From positions 23,670,698 through 23,734,697 of the forward strand of contig OY992833.1 of NCBI GenBank assembly GCA_963921425.1: a stretch of 64,000 nt of DNA, in the 5' to 3' direction. The notes under the pieces were generated by a model. It had not been told where the DNA came from. It did no database searches and worked only from the letters and a program-made list of their open reading frames with translations. A program made the translations under genes and the position numbers. This document shows positions 45,301 to 56,738 of this stretch, piece by piece (the stretch's first letter is position 1; each line of letters starts with the position of its first letter). This stretch comes from Dryas octopetala (taxonomy: Eukaryota; Streptophyta; Magnoliopsida; Rosales; Rosaceae).

Positions 45301-46475
45301 AATAGGGATTAAAACTACTTTTTTTTTTTCTTTTTGGTTTTGGATTAAAATTTCTAAAACACACATGTGTGGAAGGGTAATAGAACAAACATAATTAAGA
45401 TGGATTATAAACTTATAACGTTATGCGAAAAGCGCTCTAAATTATAAAACACTTGATTTTTTCGCTTAACCCATGTAGTTTATAGGCAATTAATGCACAT
45501 CTTTAAACTCTACCTTATAACCTTGTATGTACTTAATAAGAAAGCCGGTCGATTAATGTGAGGGTTTTACACGTTACTAAAAAAAATAATTTGTATTTAT
45601 TCTTTTGTTAGACATTTTAAATTGTTGTATTGTTAAATTGTTTAATATGATGCTACACATTAGAATAATAAATAATTTTATTAATGATGCGTCCAAAATA
45701 AAATTCCTTATTAATGGTATCAAATTTGTATCTCCTATTTGTGTTTGTGTTTCTATATATTATAAATTCAATAGTTTCTTAGTAAAATAAAAAATAAATT
45801 TATATGACTTTTAGTGTGAGAATGTGATTCTATTTATAGAATCATAATCCCTAAGTTTGTATATGCATAGCTAAAAGCCTAAAACTGAAACAATAAAATA
45901 CAAATATAGTAAATTAATGTTATATATGTTTAATTTTGTTGCCTAATGTATTTTAGTTGGAGTAAAAAATAAGAAAACAAGATAACAAAAGTAAAGCAAT
46001 GCATGCAAAGGATGAGTAGGAACTAGGAAGCAAACAATATAGGCCAAGGAAGCCTTATCCTATGAAGCGGCGCCAAATGACACGTGTCGAATGGGGGGAA
46101 GTGGGTGGGAAGGTAGTAACTGCACTGGTGGGAAAGTAAAAGCTGCTCAGACACCACAACAACCCCAACACAACATAACACAGACACAGAGAACAACAAC
46201 TCCTTCCTCGACAATCGACACTCGACGGGGACGCAGTCAGCTTTAAAACAAGATATTCAAACTACTCAGTAATTTTTTATTTCATATACGTCTCATTCAC
46301 TTTAATTATCCAAATATTTATATTATTTTATTTTATATACTAAATATTAATTTTTAAAAATATAGTTCGACCGAACATTTGGTGTATAGTGACGAGCACC
46401 CATAAAACTTTTTTTTTTTTTTTACAAACTCAATTGTGATTGTCTAATAGTCATAACATTTTTACTGATTTATTG
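42400..46475. other. Intergenic stretch, no gene seen
   Basis: Mostly AT-rich. A more GC-rich island at about 42830-43190 contains CACGTG and several ACGTCA-like motifs but no convincing open frame. A palindromic G-box-like ACACGTGTCG lies at 46080-46090. Small open frames near 44.1, 44.5 and 46.1 kb lack family features and I do not call them. Confidence 0.4.
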
Positions 46476-46924
46476 TTTTTTTAGGGGTTAATTACATATA
46501 TATACCTCAATTATACATCACTTATCAGTTGGGTACTTCTGGTTTAAAAACTTTCATTAGGGTACATCAACTTATGTTTTTTGTCAATTGAATACCTCCG
46601 TTAGTCTGACCGTTAAATGCTTACGTGGCGCTGACGTGACACACGCGGACCCCACCATTAAATATTAATTTAGTATTTAAAAATAGCCACTAAACCAAAA
46701 TTAATAAAAAAAATCAAAAAAACCATTAAAATTATATAAAATTGAAAAAAAAAAAAAACCAACTCCCACCTAGCACCCTCCCTCCCCTTCCTCCCCCACC
46801 CTTTCCCCACCCAGGCCACCGCCCCTCCCCCCCAAACCCAAGCCACCCCCCACCTCCCCCGTAAACCCAGGCCAAGCGACTAAACCAAAATTAATAAAAA
46901 AATCAAAAATATCCCTCCCCTCCA

Positions 46925-47298
46925 GACCCTCACTGACCAGCACCGAACCCGAACCCGTCTACACCTCCGTCAAGGCCTTCACGCCCGCCATCGTGGCAAA
47001 CCTCAGCCGGGGCTTCGACTTCCTGGGCTGTGCCGTCGACGGCCTCGGCGACTTCGTCTCCATCACTCTCGACCCGCAGGTCTTCCCGGGAGAGATCTCC
47101 ATCTCCGAGATCTCCGGCAACCATTCCAAGAAGCTCAGCAAGAATCCGATTTGGAACTGCGCCGGCATCACCGCCATCGAGGTCATGAAGATGCTCGGTG
47201 TGCGCTCCGTCGGCCTCTCCCTCTTTCTAGAAAAGGGCCTGCCACTGGGAAGTGGGCTGGGATCCAGTGCGGCCAGCGCAGCCGCCGCCGCCGTCAAC
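46925..47298 (+). pseudogene. Captured fragment of homoserine kinase
   Basis: The frame reads from SVKAFTPAIVANLS through RGFDFLGCAVDGLGDFVSIT, WNCAGITAIEVMKMLG and VRSVGLSL to the GHMP-kinase ATP-binding motif LPLGSGLGSSAASAAAAAVN. This is the N-terminal catalytic part of plant homoserine kinase, the plastid enzyme that phosphorylates homoserine on the way to threonine. The transit peptide and the C-terminal half are missing. One departure is ANLSRGFDFLG, where ANLGPGFDFLG is usual. Homology stops at about 47298, inside the Pack-MULE, where the next fragment starts in the other orientation. It cannot encode a working enzyme. Confidence 0.92.
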
Positions 47299-47700
47299 GA
47301 AAACAAATATCCAAGACATGACGCACACAACCGCGTACATGCCAAAAACGCCACCAAGCCCAACAGATTTGAGCATCACCGGAAGGGAGTAAGTGACAAT
47401 GATGTCGCAAATCCAAAACGTAAGGGCAGAAATGGCAATGCAGAGGCCTTGAACTCGGGTGGGGAAGATTTCAGCACAGAGTATGTTGGGGATTGGCCCG
47501 AACCTCATAACAAACAAACAGAAGTAGATGTTCCAATGTCATATGGGATGGCAGCTGAGTTTGCATTTGGAAGTAACACATCAGGGTTAGTGAAACCATG
47601 GGAAAGGAAGGTGAGAGGATTGAGGAATGTGTATCGGATGATCTTGAACTTACTCTTGGGAACACTAGAACCAGGTAAGTTGGAATCAATTTGTGGCTGA
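46993..47700 (+). other. Chimeric 235-codon open frame across the captured fragments
   Basis: From an ATG inside the homoserine kinase piece, one frame stays open through that piece in sense, through the sugar-transporter piece in antisense, and through a third segment to a TGA at 47698-47700. Only the first 102 residues or so resemble a known protein. No promoter or splice evidence is visible; transcription would have to start in the inverted repeat or a neighbour. Confidence 0.4.
47298..47514 (-). pseudogene. Captured fragment of a tonoplast monosaccharide transporter
   Basis: On the minus strand it reads FVMRFGPIPNILCAEIFPTR, then VQGLCIAISALTFWICDIIV, TYSLPVMLKSVGLGGVFGMY and AVVCVMSWIFVF, the penultimate transmembrane region of plant TST/TMT sugar transporters (major facilitator family, vacuolar membrane). 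About 72 of over 700 residues are present. It abuts the homoserine kinase piece in opposite orientation, so the two were captured separately. Not functional. Confidence 0.9.
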
Positions 47701-47845
47701 ATGATTCCAACTGTTGGAGAGTTCCTCAAACTTTTCTGGCTTTGTTTGTTAAGAACTTATCTTGGTGCTGCAGATAGAGAGGCTTGAGAGAATGGATTGG
47801 GAGAGAATTGTTTAGGGGTTTGGGGGGGGAGGGGCGAGGGAGGTG
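47515..47845 (+). pseudogene. Third captured segment, source not recognised
   Basis: This stretch between the transporter piece and the right inverted repeat has the base composition of coding sequence. In one frame it reads ERIEECVSDDLELTLG before a good intron donor (CAGGTAAGTT at about 47673) and a matching acceptor (GGTGCTGCAG at about 47773). That looks like an exon-intron-exon piece taken from genomic DNA. DLELTLG resembles an EAR-type repression motif, but I cannot name the parent gene. Confidence 0.5.
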
Positions 47846-48238
47846 GAGGGGGTGGCCTGAGTTTGCGGGGGAGGTGGGGGGTGGCTTGGGTTTGGGGGGG
47901 AGGGGCGGTGGCTTGGGTGAGGAAAGGGTGGGGGAGGAAGGGGAGGGAGGGTGCTAGGTGGGGGTTGGCTTTTTTTTTCTTTCAATTTTATATAATTTTA
48001 ATGATTTTTTTATTAATTTTGGTTTAGTGGCTATTTTTAAATTCTAAATTAATATTTAATTATGGGGTCCGCGTGTGCCACGTCAGCGCCACATAAGCAT
48101 TTAACGGTCTTCCTAACGGTCAGACTAACGGAGGTATTCAATTGACAAAAAACATAAGTTGATGTACCCTAATGAAAGTTTTTAAACCAGAGGTACCCAA
48201 CTGATAAGTGATGTATAGTTGAGGTATATATATGTAAT

Positions 48239-48404
48239 TAACCCTTTTTTTAGTGTTTGCCAAGGTTAAACTTTAATCTTTAGTTATTAGGTTATAAGAC
48301 TTCATTTTCCAAGCTTATTAGGTTATAACCCTTTTTTTAGTGTTTGCCAAGGTTAAACTTTAATCTTTAGTTATTAGGTTATAAGACTTCATTTTCCAAG
48401 CTTA
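48239..48404 (+). repeat. Duplication of 79 bp spanning the Pack-MULE right end
   Basis: TAACCCTTTTTTTAGTGTTTGCCAAGG and what follows is present at 48239-48317 and again at 48326-48404, shift 87 bp. The repeated unit includes the last six bases of the transposon and the target duplication. The breakpoints lie in a shared TTATTAGGTTATA. Confidence 0.92.
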
Positions 48405-48409
48405 AATCA

Positions 48410-50160
48410 AAACATTAAATTTTTATAAATTTAAAATTTATATGAATTTCAAACAAACATGTATAGCAAACTGAAAAAAAAAAACAACGAAAAACCACTA
48501 GCTGCTCTTGGTGTCAAAAAATTAACGTTTTGTACAGATTTATGATATAATCCAAAATGTCTTACTCTAGTTTAGTATCTAAACTAAACAAAATTAGTGA
48601 CTTATTCTTTTACTAAAGAACTATTGATATTTGATATTGAATCCTAATTTTTTATTTTCATATATGTTATAATATGTTTATGTTTATTAATATTATCATT
48701 TAAAATATGAATTTGTAATTTATCCATATGAAAATATGTGGATAAGTTAAATCACATTATGACGTTTACATTCAAAAAAATTTCCTAAGTAATTAACTAC
48801 AATCCATTTATTTATATCTATTTTGTGAAAAATTATTTTGTATAATTATAATATTATGTGACATGCTAACGTAATTTTATCAAAACACTCAAATTATAAC
48901 ACGTAAACAATTTTTAAAGGATATTGGTTAGAATTTAGGGTTTAAATTATTATTTTTATGTATCAACACGTCACATTGTGTTATAATCACATACAATAAT
49001 TTCTCATAACATATCAAATTTTATCATCACAAAATTGAAAACATGCTGGCTGTATGTGGACTAAAGGACTCGGGCCCTAATTTCCTTTCCTTTTTATTTA
49101 TTTACTTTTCTTGAAAACAAATTTATTTTGTGGTTTAATTTATTTAATCTTTTTGAATTGTGGGCAATGTAATATAAAATGGCAAGTAGCTGAATTGTTA
49201 TGACTACCCCACAATATATGGAAGCGGTTGTTACATTAGCAGCATGGTTCAAGTTTGAAGAAATGAATATTATGTTTTTGGTAACATAGCATTAATAATC
49301 CGAATACCAAACAAAAATTATCTCCAACTCAACTATATATTTTCATAAAAGGGCTTCTCTTTTTGTATATTTATATATGTGTAAATATGTTAAGGTTGTC
49401 TATTTTTCATTTCGTATCCTTAATTTTCTAATGCTGGACTGCTAGTTGACAAAAATTCAGCCCCCTTCATTCCTTCAATCAAATAAATGAAACCAAAAAG
49501 TAAAATCCCAATTCATTGTATTGGTACCGTGCGATTTACTATAAATGACATAAACCAATCAAGCATATGAGTTACCCCAAAAGGCATTGTTTTCATTTGA
49601 AGCATTTACAAAATAAAAACATATAAACAAAAAAAGAAAGATGCCACAGTTATGGACGTTAATGTATATCAATAATGGGAGGCCTTTATTATTTTTCATC
49701 AACTTTTCAAAATTTATTTTTACTCAAATGTAAGACAATTAATTTTGTGAATTTGCTGTCAACAAATTTAAAATTTTGAGAAACTTAAGATTAAATGGTT
49801 TGACTTTGATTAAGAATTGATTACTGAAGTAGTCAACCTTAACCTCCTTATTTCCTGTTGATCTAGTAAGAGGGTAAACAGATAAAACCAAAAAAAATGG
49901 TCAAATTAAAAGAAAATTTTGTGAAAATAGTGAGACTGTAAAACCAAAGCAGAGTAACAAGCCACAAATATTGGACAGTAAATATAGGAAGGATGAGGTT
50001 AGTTAATTAAGTTAATTTTATATATGAGCTGGATCCACTCTTCCAAGACTGACCCACCTCTGAATAAAATATTCAAAATATTAAATATTAATCAAATAAT
50101 TAACAACTAAATATTCATAAAATAAAACCAAAACACAGACAATTTGAGCTTGAAGCAGAG
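48410..50160. other. Intergenic stretch, no gene seen
   Basis: Strongly AT-rich, no coding sequence recognised; the last part leads into the ARR gene's promoter and 5' UTR. Confidence 0.4.
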
Positions 50161-50222
50161 AGAGAGAGACAAGTCCAGCTCTTTCAACTTCAATCTGAGA
50201 ATAAATATATATTTTTGCATAA

Positions 50223-50225
<3 letters not shown>

Positions 50226-50260
<35 letters not shown>
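50226..50260 (+). repeat. (CT)n microsatellite in the ARR 5' UTR region
   Basis: A run of about 17 CT dinucleotides lies some 175-210 bp before the ARR start codon. CT-rich tracts are common in plant 5' leaders. Confidence 0.9.
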
Positions 50261-50262
<2 letters not shown>

Positions 50263-50331
50263 ACCAGAAAATCAAAATCTGTTTCAGTTTGTTACTTAGC
50301 TCAACCTGGTTCTCTGAATTTCGAAGTGGGT

Positions 50332-50361
50332 ATGGATCAAAACCGAAGCTTAAGCATGTAA
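50332..50361 (+). other. Short upstream open reading frame of the ARR gene
   Basis: An ATG at 50332 opens nine codons (MDQNRSLSM) before TAA, 74 bases upstream of the main start. If it is in the transcript it could lower translation of the regulator; this is inference. Confidence 0.4.
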
Positions 50362-50435
50362 TTCGGTTTATCTGGTTGTGTTTTTTAGCTTCATCTCTCC
50401 GTTTTTCTCGTTCCGGGATTTGGGATTTTTCAGCT

Positions 50436-53400
50436 ATGAATCTGAGTAACGGTAAGGGATCGATGTCAACGGCTAGTTCAAGTGGTGCTTGGAAAGCTGT
50501 GGATGTGGTTCCTGACCAGTTTCCTGCGGGTTTACGAGTCTTGGTGGTCGATGATGACCCTACTTGCCTCATGATCTTGGAGAAGATGTTAAGGACTTGT
50601 CTCTATGAAGGTACTTTCTTTTTGAGTCTCTTCAATTGTAATTCTCTCTTTCTTCTGGTTTTGCTTCATGAGTGTTCTTGGATACCCTTTTAGAGATTTC
50701 ATGCTTCTGTTTCAAAGCATATGACTTGTTTTCTTTATGGTTGATTTAATGCAAGTTTTTACCAGTTGGGGTGATCCTTTCTTGTGTTTCTCAAGCTCTT
50801 CTTTGGGGATTGAGAACTTGTGGTAGAAAAGGGAATGAAGCCAACCCCTTTAAGATTTGGCCATAGTTTGACATGTTTTGCACTTTCAATTATAATTCTC
50901 TATAGATTCAAATCATGGGTTGTGCTAACGTTTATGACTTGTTTTCCATGGTTTGTAGTACTTTGTACAGTATTAATTTTTGTTTTTTCTTTTCAAAAGT
51001 TAATCATATTGTTCCAAAGATAAGCTTGAGTTTTGATTTGCGCCTTTGTAGATCCATAACCATGTTTATGTATTTTGTTCTATAGTTTATGTACTCAATT
51101 TGTTGAGTAATTGATTTAGTTTGTGTGGGATTGTTTAGTAACCAAATGCAATCGAGCGGAGATCGCACTGTCCCTGCTTCGAGAGAACAAAAACGGATTT
51201 GATATTGTCATCAGTGATGTCCACATGCCGGACATGGATGGATTCAAACTCCTGGAGCACATTGGACTGGAGATGGACCTGCCTGTTATCAGTGAGTACC
51301 CTGTTTTAATAGTTTCATATGGATTTAACAGCTGTTAACCCATATAGTACATATGAATTTGGAGCTGATATGTGATACATGTAATTCCACAGTGATGTCT
51401 GCTGATGATGGAAAAAGTGTTGTTATGAAGGGTGTGACTCACGGCGCTTGTGATTACCTAATCAAACCAGTTCGCATTGAGGCTCTGAAGAACATATGGC
51501 AGCATGTAGTTCGGAAGAAAAAGAATGAGTGGAAGGAATTAGAGCAATCCGGAAGTGTGGAAGAAGGAGATCGACAGCCTAAACAATCTGAAGATGCAGA
51601 TTACTCATCCTCAGCAAATGAAGGGACTTGGAAGAACTCAAAAAAGAGGAAGGATGAGGAAGAAGAGACGGACGAGAGGGATGATACATCCACATTAAAG
51701 AAGCCACGGGTGGTTTGGTCAGTTGAGCTCCATCAACAGTTTGTGGGTGCTGTTAATCAACTAGGCATTGATAGTATGTTTTCTTCCCCATATATTTCAA
51801 TTTTATATTTACTAATTGCAACCTAGCCATATATACTGGTCTTTAATACTCTTATTTATGGATACCGGGAATAAGGATCCTTTGAGTGTTGCGCATTTGT
51901 GAACAGTATCTGTTTCATTCCCTATTGCAAATATCTCCCTTATGTTATTCAAACTTAATAAAATGATACAGAGGCTGTTCCTAAGAAAATTTTGGAGTTG
52001 ATGAATGTTCCTGGGCTCACCAGAGAAAATGTTGCTAGCCATCTTCAGGTATGGTATAATTGTGTTTGATATTGAACATTATGAAGTTGGTCTGCATGGT
52101 TTGAAGTCAAGAGTTAATGCATACATGCCCTTATTATTATTTTTTTTTTCTGCAATATAGTTTTTATGTGACTAAATATATTCCCTATTTGAGAAAAAAC
52201 TCACAATGTGAACTTATGGGACAGAAATATCGGTTGTACCTTAGAAGGTTGAGTGGGGTGTCACAGCACCAAAGTAATTTGAATAACTCATTCATCAATA
52301 CCCAAGACCCATCTTTTGGAGCAATGTCATCACTCAATGGGCTTGATCTTCAGACGCTAGCTGTCACAGGCCAACTCCCTGCTCAAAGCCTTGCCACACT
52401 CCAAGCAGCCGGACTTGGTAGGTCAACAGTAAAATCTGGCATACCTATGCCCCTTGTTGATCAAAGGAACTTATTCAGCTTTGAAAATCCAAAGTTGAGG
52501 TTTGCAGAGGGGCAACAGCATATGAGCAGTAGCAAACCAATGAACTTACTTCATGGAATTCCAACAACTATGGAGGCAAAGCAGCTTGCCAACTTGCACC
52601 AGTCTGCACAATCTCTTGGGTCTGTGAATATGCAAGTCAATGCCCATGGAGTCCAGAACAACTCTTTACTTATGCAGATGGGTCAACCACAGTCAAGAGG
52701 GCAGATCCTGAATGAAACTACTGCAACTCATGTTCCAAGGCATCCATCATCAATGGGGCAGCCAATCATGTCAAATGGGATGGGGAGTGGAGTTTTAGGA
52801 AGAAATGGGATTGCTGATAATGGCAGGGGAGGAGGATACAATCCAGTTCCGCATAACTCTTCAATGCTGAATTTTCCCCTGAACAACACTGCAGAACTGC
52901 CAGGCAATAATTTTACTCTTGGAAGTACGCCAGGATTGTCCAACCTCACATCAAAAGGGGCATTTCCAGAAGAGGTTAACTCTGAAATAAAAAGATCTGG
53001 TGGATTTGTGCCAAGTTATGATATTTTTAACGAGTTACATCAGCACAAATCCAATGATTGGGACTTACAGAATGTAGGCTTGACCTTTGATGCCTCTCAA
53101 CATGCAAACTCCAGACATGGTAGCTTCGAATCCTCAATTTTAGTTCATCAAGGGTTTCCCTCTAGCCAAAGGAGTGCACAAGGCAGGAATCCATCGAATG
53201 TTGGAAAAGCTATGTTCTCAATAGGTGAAGGCAATAATCATGGGAATGCACAAAATACAGGTCAACACCTTAACAGTCTTATGGTTGACAATACAGTTAG
53301 GATTAAAGCTGAAAGAATTCCTGATGCAACTTCTCAAACTAGCTTCTTTCATGAACAATTTGGCCAGGAGGATCTAATGAGTGCACTTCTCAAACAGGTC

Positions 53401-53579
53401 AGCTTTTCTGCCTCTATTCTTTTTACCTTCTGTAGATTGTTTTGTAAGAGTTCCAATTTATCAAGGTTTTTATTTACTCATATCAAATGTCTTCTGTTTT
53501 CCAGCAGCAAGAGGGACTTGGACCCACTGAAAATGAGTTTGACTTTGATGGGTATTCCATGGATAATATTCCTGTGTAG
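50436..53579 (+). CDS. ARR1/2-like: Type-B response regulator (ARR1/ARR2-like)
   Basis: Six exons, 50436-50610, 51139-51291, 51393-51773, 51972-52048, 52225-53397 and 53505-53579, join in phase and give 677 residues, as in ARR1/ARR2. The receiver domain (about residues 33-148) has the acidic pair in VVDDD near 40, the phospho-acceptor Asp85 in [13 protein letters not shown], and Lys134 in YLIKPV. A basic KKRK stretch follows. The GARP/Myb DNA-binding domain (about 213-271) contains [16 protein letters not shown] and [17 protein letters not shown], split by introns. A long Gln/Asn-rich region leads to the conserved end [11 protein letters not shown] and [13 protein letters not shown]. Type-B ARRs are nuclear activators at the end of the cytokinin phosphorelay. 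Complete in appearance. Confidence 0.95.
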
Positions 53580-54560
53580 AATGTGCTCCCTACAATATTC
53601 AGTATGATTGCAGCTCTGGTGTATATAATTGCTGCAATAGAAGTCTGTTTCTTCTGCAATCAGAAGGTGGATGTTCAAGTTTATTTCTACTTCAAGAAGC
53701 CAGAGTGCGGCATTTCACAAATCATATCTTTCTTTGTGAACAGCATACTTTGCTGGTTTTAGGAGATTAACGACCAGACTGATGGACAATCGAGGTGGAT
53801 CAATCATATGTCAAAAGATATTTGTTATGCATGACATGCAAAGGCATACATGCAAAGTTTTGAGTGGCTAGCAAGAAGCTCTACTATTTCTGGGGTGCTG
53901 GTGAACACGTCCTTGGTTTGGGCGCACATTAAGTATTCAAGAGTAGGTTTTGATAATACGTCTGCAGGCTTTGTAGGAGCCTTTCTAACTCTAATAACAC
54001 ATTAAGTTTGCCTTCTGTTTTCTTCTTATTTTCTTATTTTTTTCCCCTCTTACTTTTCTTTCTTGTTAAAGGAAGTGACTTTGATGTACATAAATTTCAT
54101 TTGATTCCTCAAGACATAAGTCTGGGTATTCTTTTCTGGCTGTTTTCATGTACTTAAATTTCTAGGCAGTCTCATTTATGCTTTAATTTTGGTGTAAACC
54201 AATTCTTATGTGACCTCTTGTTCTTCACAATGTTTCTCCCATATTATGTACATGTGTATTGATTACATGGAGGGCCCATTGATGAACAAGCAATTCAATA
54301 GTAGTCTTATGATTGTATAATTACTTTGTCAACCTTGAAAATGGAGGAAATATTAGGGCCTGTATGGTATTTTATTAAAAAATAATTATTTGTTTTTTTC
54401 AAAAACAAAAAAGTATGTTTTAGTCAATAAAACGTGTTTGGTAGATTATTTTTAAAAACAATTTTTTTAAAAAAATTTAAAAACATGTATTTTTTTAAAA
54501 AATGATAAAATATCATTTTTTTCATTTTTTTTACACTTCTTTCTTTTTTAAATGTCATTA
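53580..54560. other. ARR 3' UTR and intergenic sequence
   Basis: The first several hundred bases are the probable 3' UTR. From about 54360 the sequence becomes A/T homopolymer-rich. No gene is seen. Confidence 0.4.
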
Positions 54561-54569
54561 TTTTTTAAA

Positions 54570-55854
54570 GAGTGTTGCTATTTGCACATCTTTTTTGTTT
54601 TTTTTTTTTTTGCATACCCCCACCAATTTATTTTGTAAAATTACTTAATTGACACAAAAGCAAATTACTTTAAAGGATAACCCACATCATTTGAAAAAAA
54701 AAAAACTCTCTTTACACACTCCAAACTTAACACTCCTAAACCACAACTACACACTCCACCCTCAACCTCACCTCCAACCACAACCAAAACACACCCCACC
54801 CGTGACCCCACCTCTATCCAAAAATTCCCAACACTCATCTCCTGCCGTCAACTCGCCTTCATCACCGCTATGCATCATATCTCCACCATAGCCATTAGAA
54901 GTTGGAGGCATGCCCTAACCTAAAATTTTTGGATTTGAATGTAAATCTAATGTTTTCTTATCTAATTTTAATTGGTTAATCAATTCCATTATCTTTTTCG
55001 TCTGTTTGCGATGATTTGGAGTGAGGTTTTTTAGAGTGTAAGAGTGAATTTTCTGGTTATTCATTTTCGGATTCGCAGGTCGTTCGACACTGGTCTGCTG
55101 AATATTTCGGTTTCGTTCGGTAGTAAGCTGTCGAACCTTTCAATTTCGTTCGGTAGTAAGCTGTCAAACGAAACTGAAAGGTTCGACAACTTACTACTGA
55201 ACGAAACTGAAATGTTCGGTAGCTTACTACTGAACGAAACCGAAATGTTCGGTAGACCAGTGCCGAACGACTTGCGAAACCCTACAACCCAAACCTGAAA
55301 TTTCAATCTTGAAACCCAAAAAATCCACACTCCAAATTATCTAAAAAAAAAAAAAAAAAAAAAGGTCTGGAGAAGGATTAACCAATTTAAATTTGATAAA
55401 AAAACCTAGATTTGCATATGAATCAAAATAATTTAGCTTAAGGCATAACTATGGGTTGAAAAAAATGACTATGATGTTGTAGTAAGGTGGTGAGACCACC
55501 AACGGCGGATTGACAGTAATGAGTTGACAGCGACTTCGACGGTTGAGTTAACGGCGATAATGACGGCTCCGATGATGATGTTGGTATACAGGGGTGTGTT
55601 CTTGGCTAGGATTGGGTGGGCGTGAGGTTAGGGGTGGGGGTGTGTATTGTCTCAAAAGGTTGAGTGTGTGTGTATTGTTTGAATGGATTGAGTGGGGTGT
55701 GTAAGAGAAATTTGGTAAGATTAATGAGATTTAGGGTATTTTGGTAATGAGAGGGGTGTGTTAAAGAGAAACTTTACGTTTTAAAAGATAATAGGAAGTG
55801 TGTAGGAGAAAAGTGTGCAAAAAGAAAAAAAATGGTGTGCAAATAGCTGTTCTC
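54570..55854. mobile_element. Terminal-inverted-repeat element with central hairpin
   Basis: The left end GAGTGTTGCTATTTGCACA is mirrored by GTGCAAATAGCTGTTCTC at the right end. An 8-bp TTTTTAAA flanks it (54562-54569 and 55855-55862). Inside, an AC-rich left part faces a GT-rich right part as degenerate inner arms. The centre is a strong hairpin (55080-55275) in which TTCGTTCGGTAGTAAGCTGT and its complement alternate. It has no transposase. The 8-9 bp duplication fits hAT or Mutator types; I cannot choose. Confidence 0.7.
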
Positions 55855-55869
55855 TTTTTAAATTTAAAA

Positions 55870-56735
55870 ATTATTTTCAAATTTCATACTAAATAAGTTT
55901 TCAAATTTTAAAATTTTAAAAATTGATTTTGAAAATTCATATTAAAAAAAAAAAATCTTAATTTTTGAAAAAAATTTGATTAGGATACTAAACGGATGAG
56001 TTTTTTTGCAGCACAAATCAGTAAATCTCCACTATTTCGAGGCATTACAAGGATTTCGGCGATAGTGCCAAATGGGAATAATGCAACCAACACCAATTGG
56101 TCGTGGTCCACATTAGTTGAAATAACCACAGTAAAAAGCAAAAAGGAACAACCCGCAGAATAGAATCATTTCAGTTGAACAAGTATAAAAGTTGATTTAC
56201 ACATACATTTATAAACAAGTAGAAGGATTCTAATTTAGTATTTACCAGTCCCAGAAAGAAAAGACCAGTTCTACCTGCGAATTTCATCTATAAAGGCACT
56301 GCTCGTGTTCAATTTAAAAGAAAAATTTTTGAATTTAAAATTTCTTTTTTTTTTGAACACTCAGCTCCTGCTCCTCCAGTATTATGCTGCTTTTATCCAA
56401 AAGCAAGAGTTTTCATGACATTATGACAATGAGTAATGGAAAACTGAGTTTAGTATCAGTGCAAGCAGCTTACCCACCTATGAAAACAAGCAAAGAGAAC
56501 ACACACAAATTCACAGAGCACAGTATTCCTACAGGCACACAAACTAGTTGTCCTAATTTCAGTCACTCCAAAAAGATATCACATTGGATATTAAGAATCG
56601 TTCCAACATCTAACAAAGGTATACATATAGTGAAAAAAGAATAAATCCAAGCAACTAGTTCAATGATGTTTATACAAAATGTAAGAATATTAGCTACATA
56701 TGAATGCTGTCACACTTGCAATATTTATCATCCCT
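55870..56735. other. Intergenic stretch, COBL7 3' flank
   Basis: AT-rich, with no recognised coding sequence. The part nearest 56735 is presumably the 3' UTR of the COBRA-like gene, which runs on the minus strand. Confidence 0.4.
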
Positions 56736-56738
56736 CAT

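Larger units (their letters stand above)
46485..48244. mobile_element. Pack-MULE carrying captured gene fragments
   Basis: The 1760-bp element starts GGGTTAATTACATATATATA and ends in its reverse complement. The terminal inverted repeats extend about 390 bp (46485 to about 46875 and about 47855 to 48244) with only scattered differences. A perfect 9-bp target duplication TTTTTTTAG flanks it at 46476-46484 and 48245-48253. Long inverted ends and 9-bp duplications are the signature of Mutator-like elements. The middle holds no transposase but pieces of at least two unrelated host genes in opposite orientations, the definition of a Pack-MULE. It must be moved by a transposase encoded elsewhere. 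Confidence 0.95.

Noticed and set aside
46023..46214. 63-codon minus-strand frame with a hydrophobic N-terminus that could be read as a signal peptide
   Set aside because: No family resemblance, no introns or neighbours that support it, and its ATG context is ordinary intergenic sequence.
47797..48027. Gly-rich 76-codon open frame
   Set aside because: It is the G-rich right inverted repeat of the Pack-MULE; its C-rich partner at the left end is not coding either.
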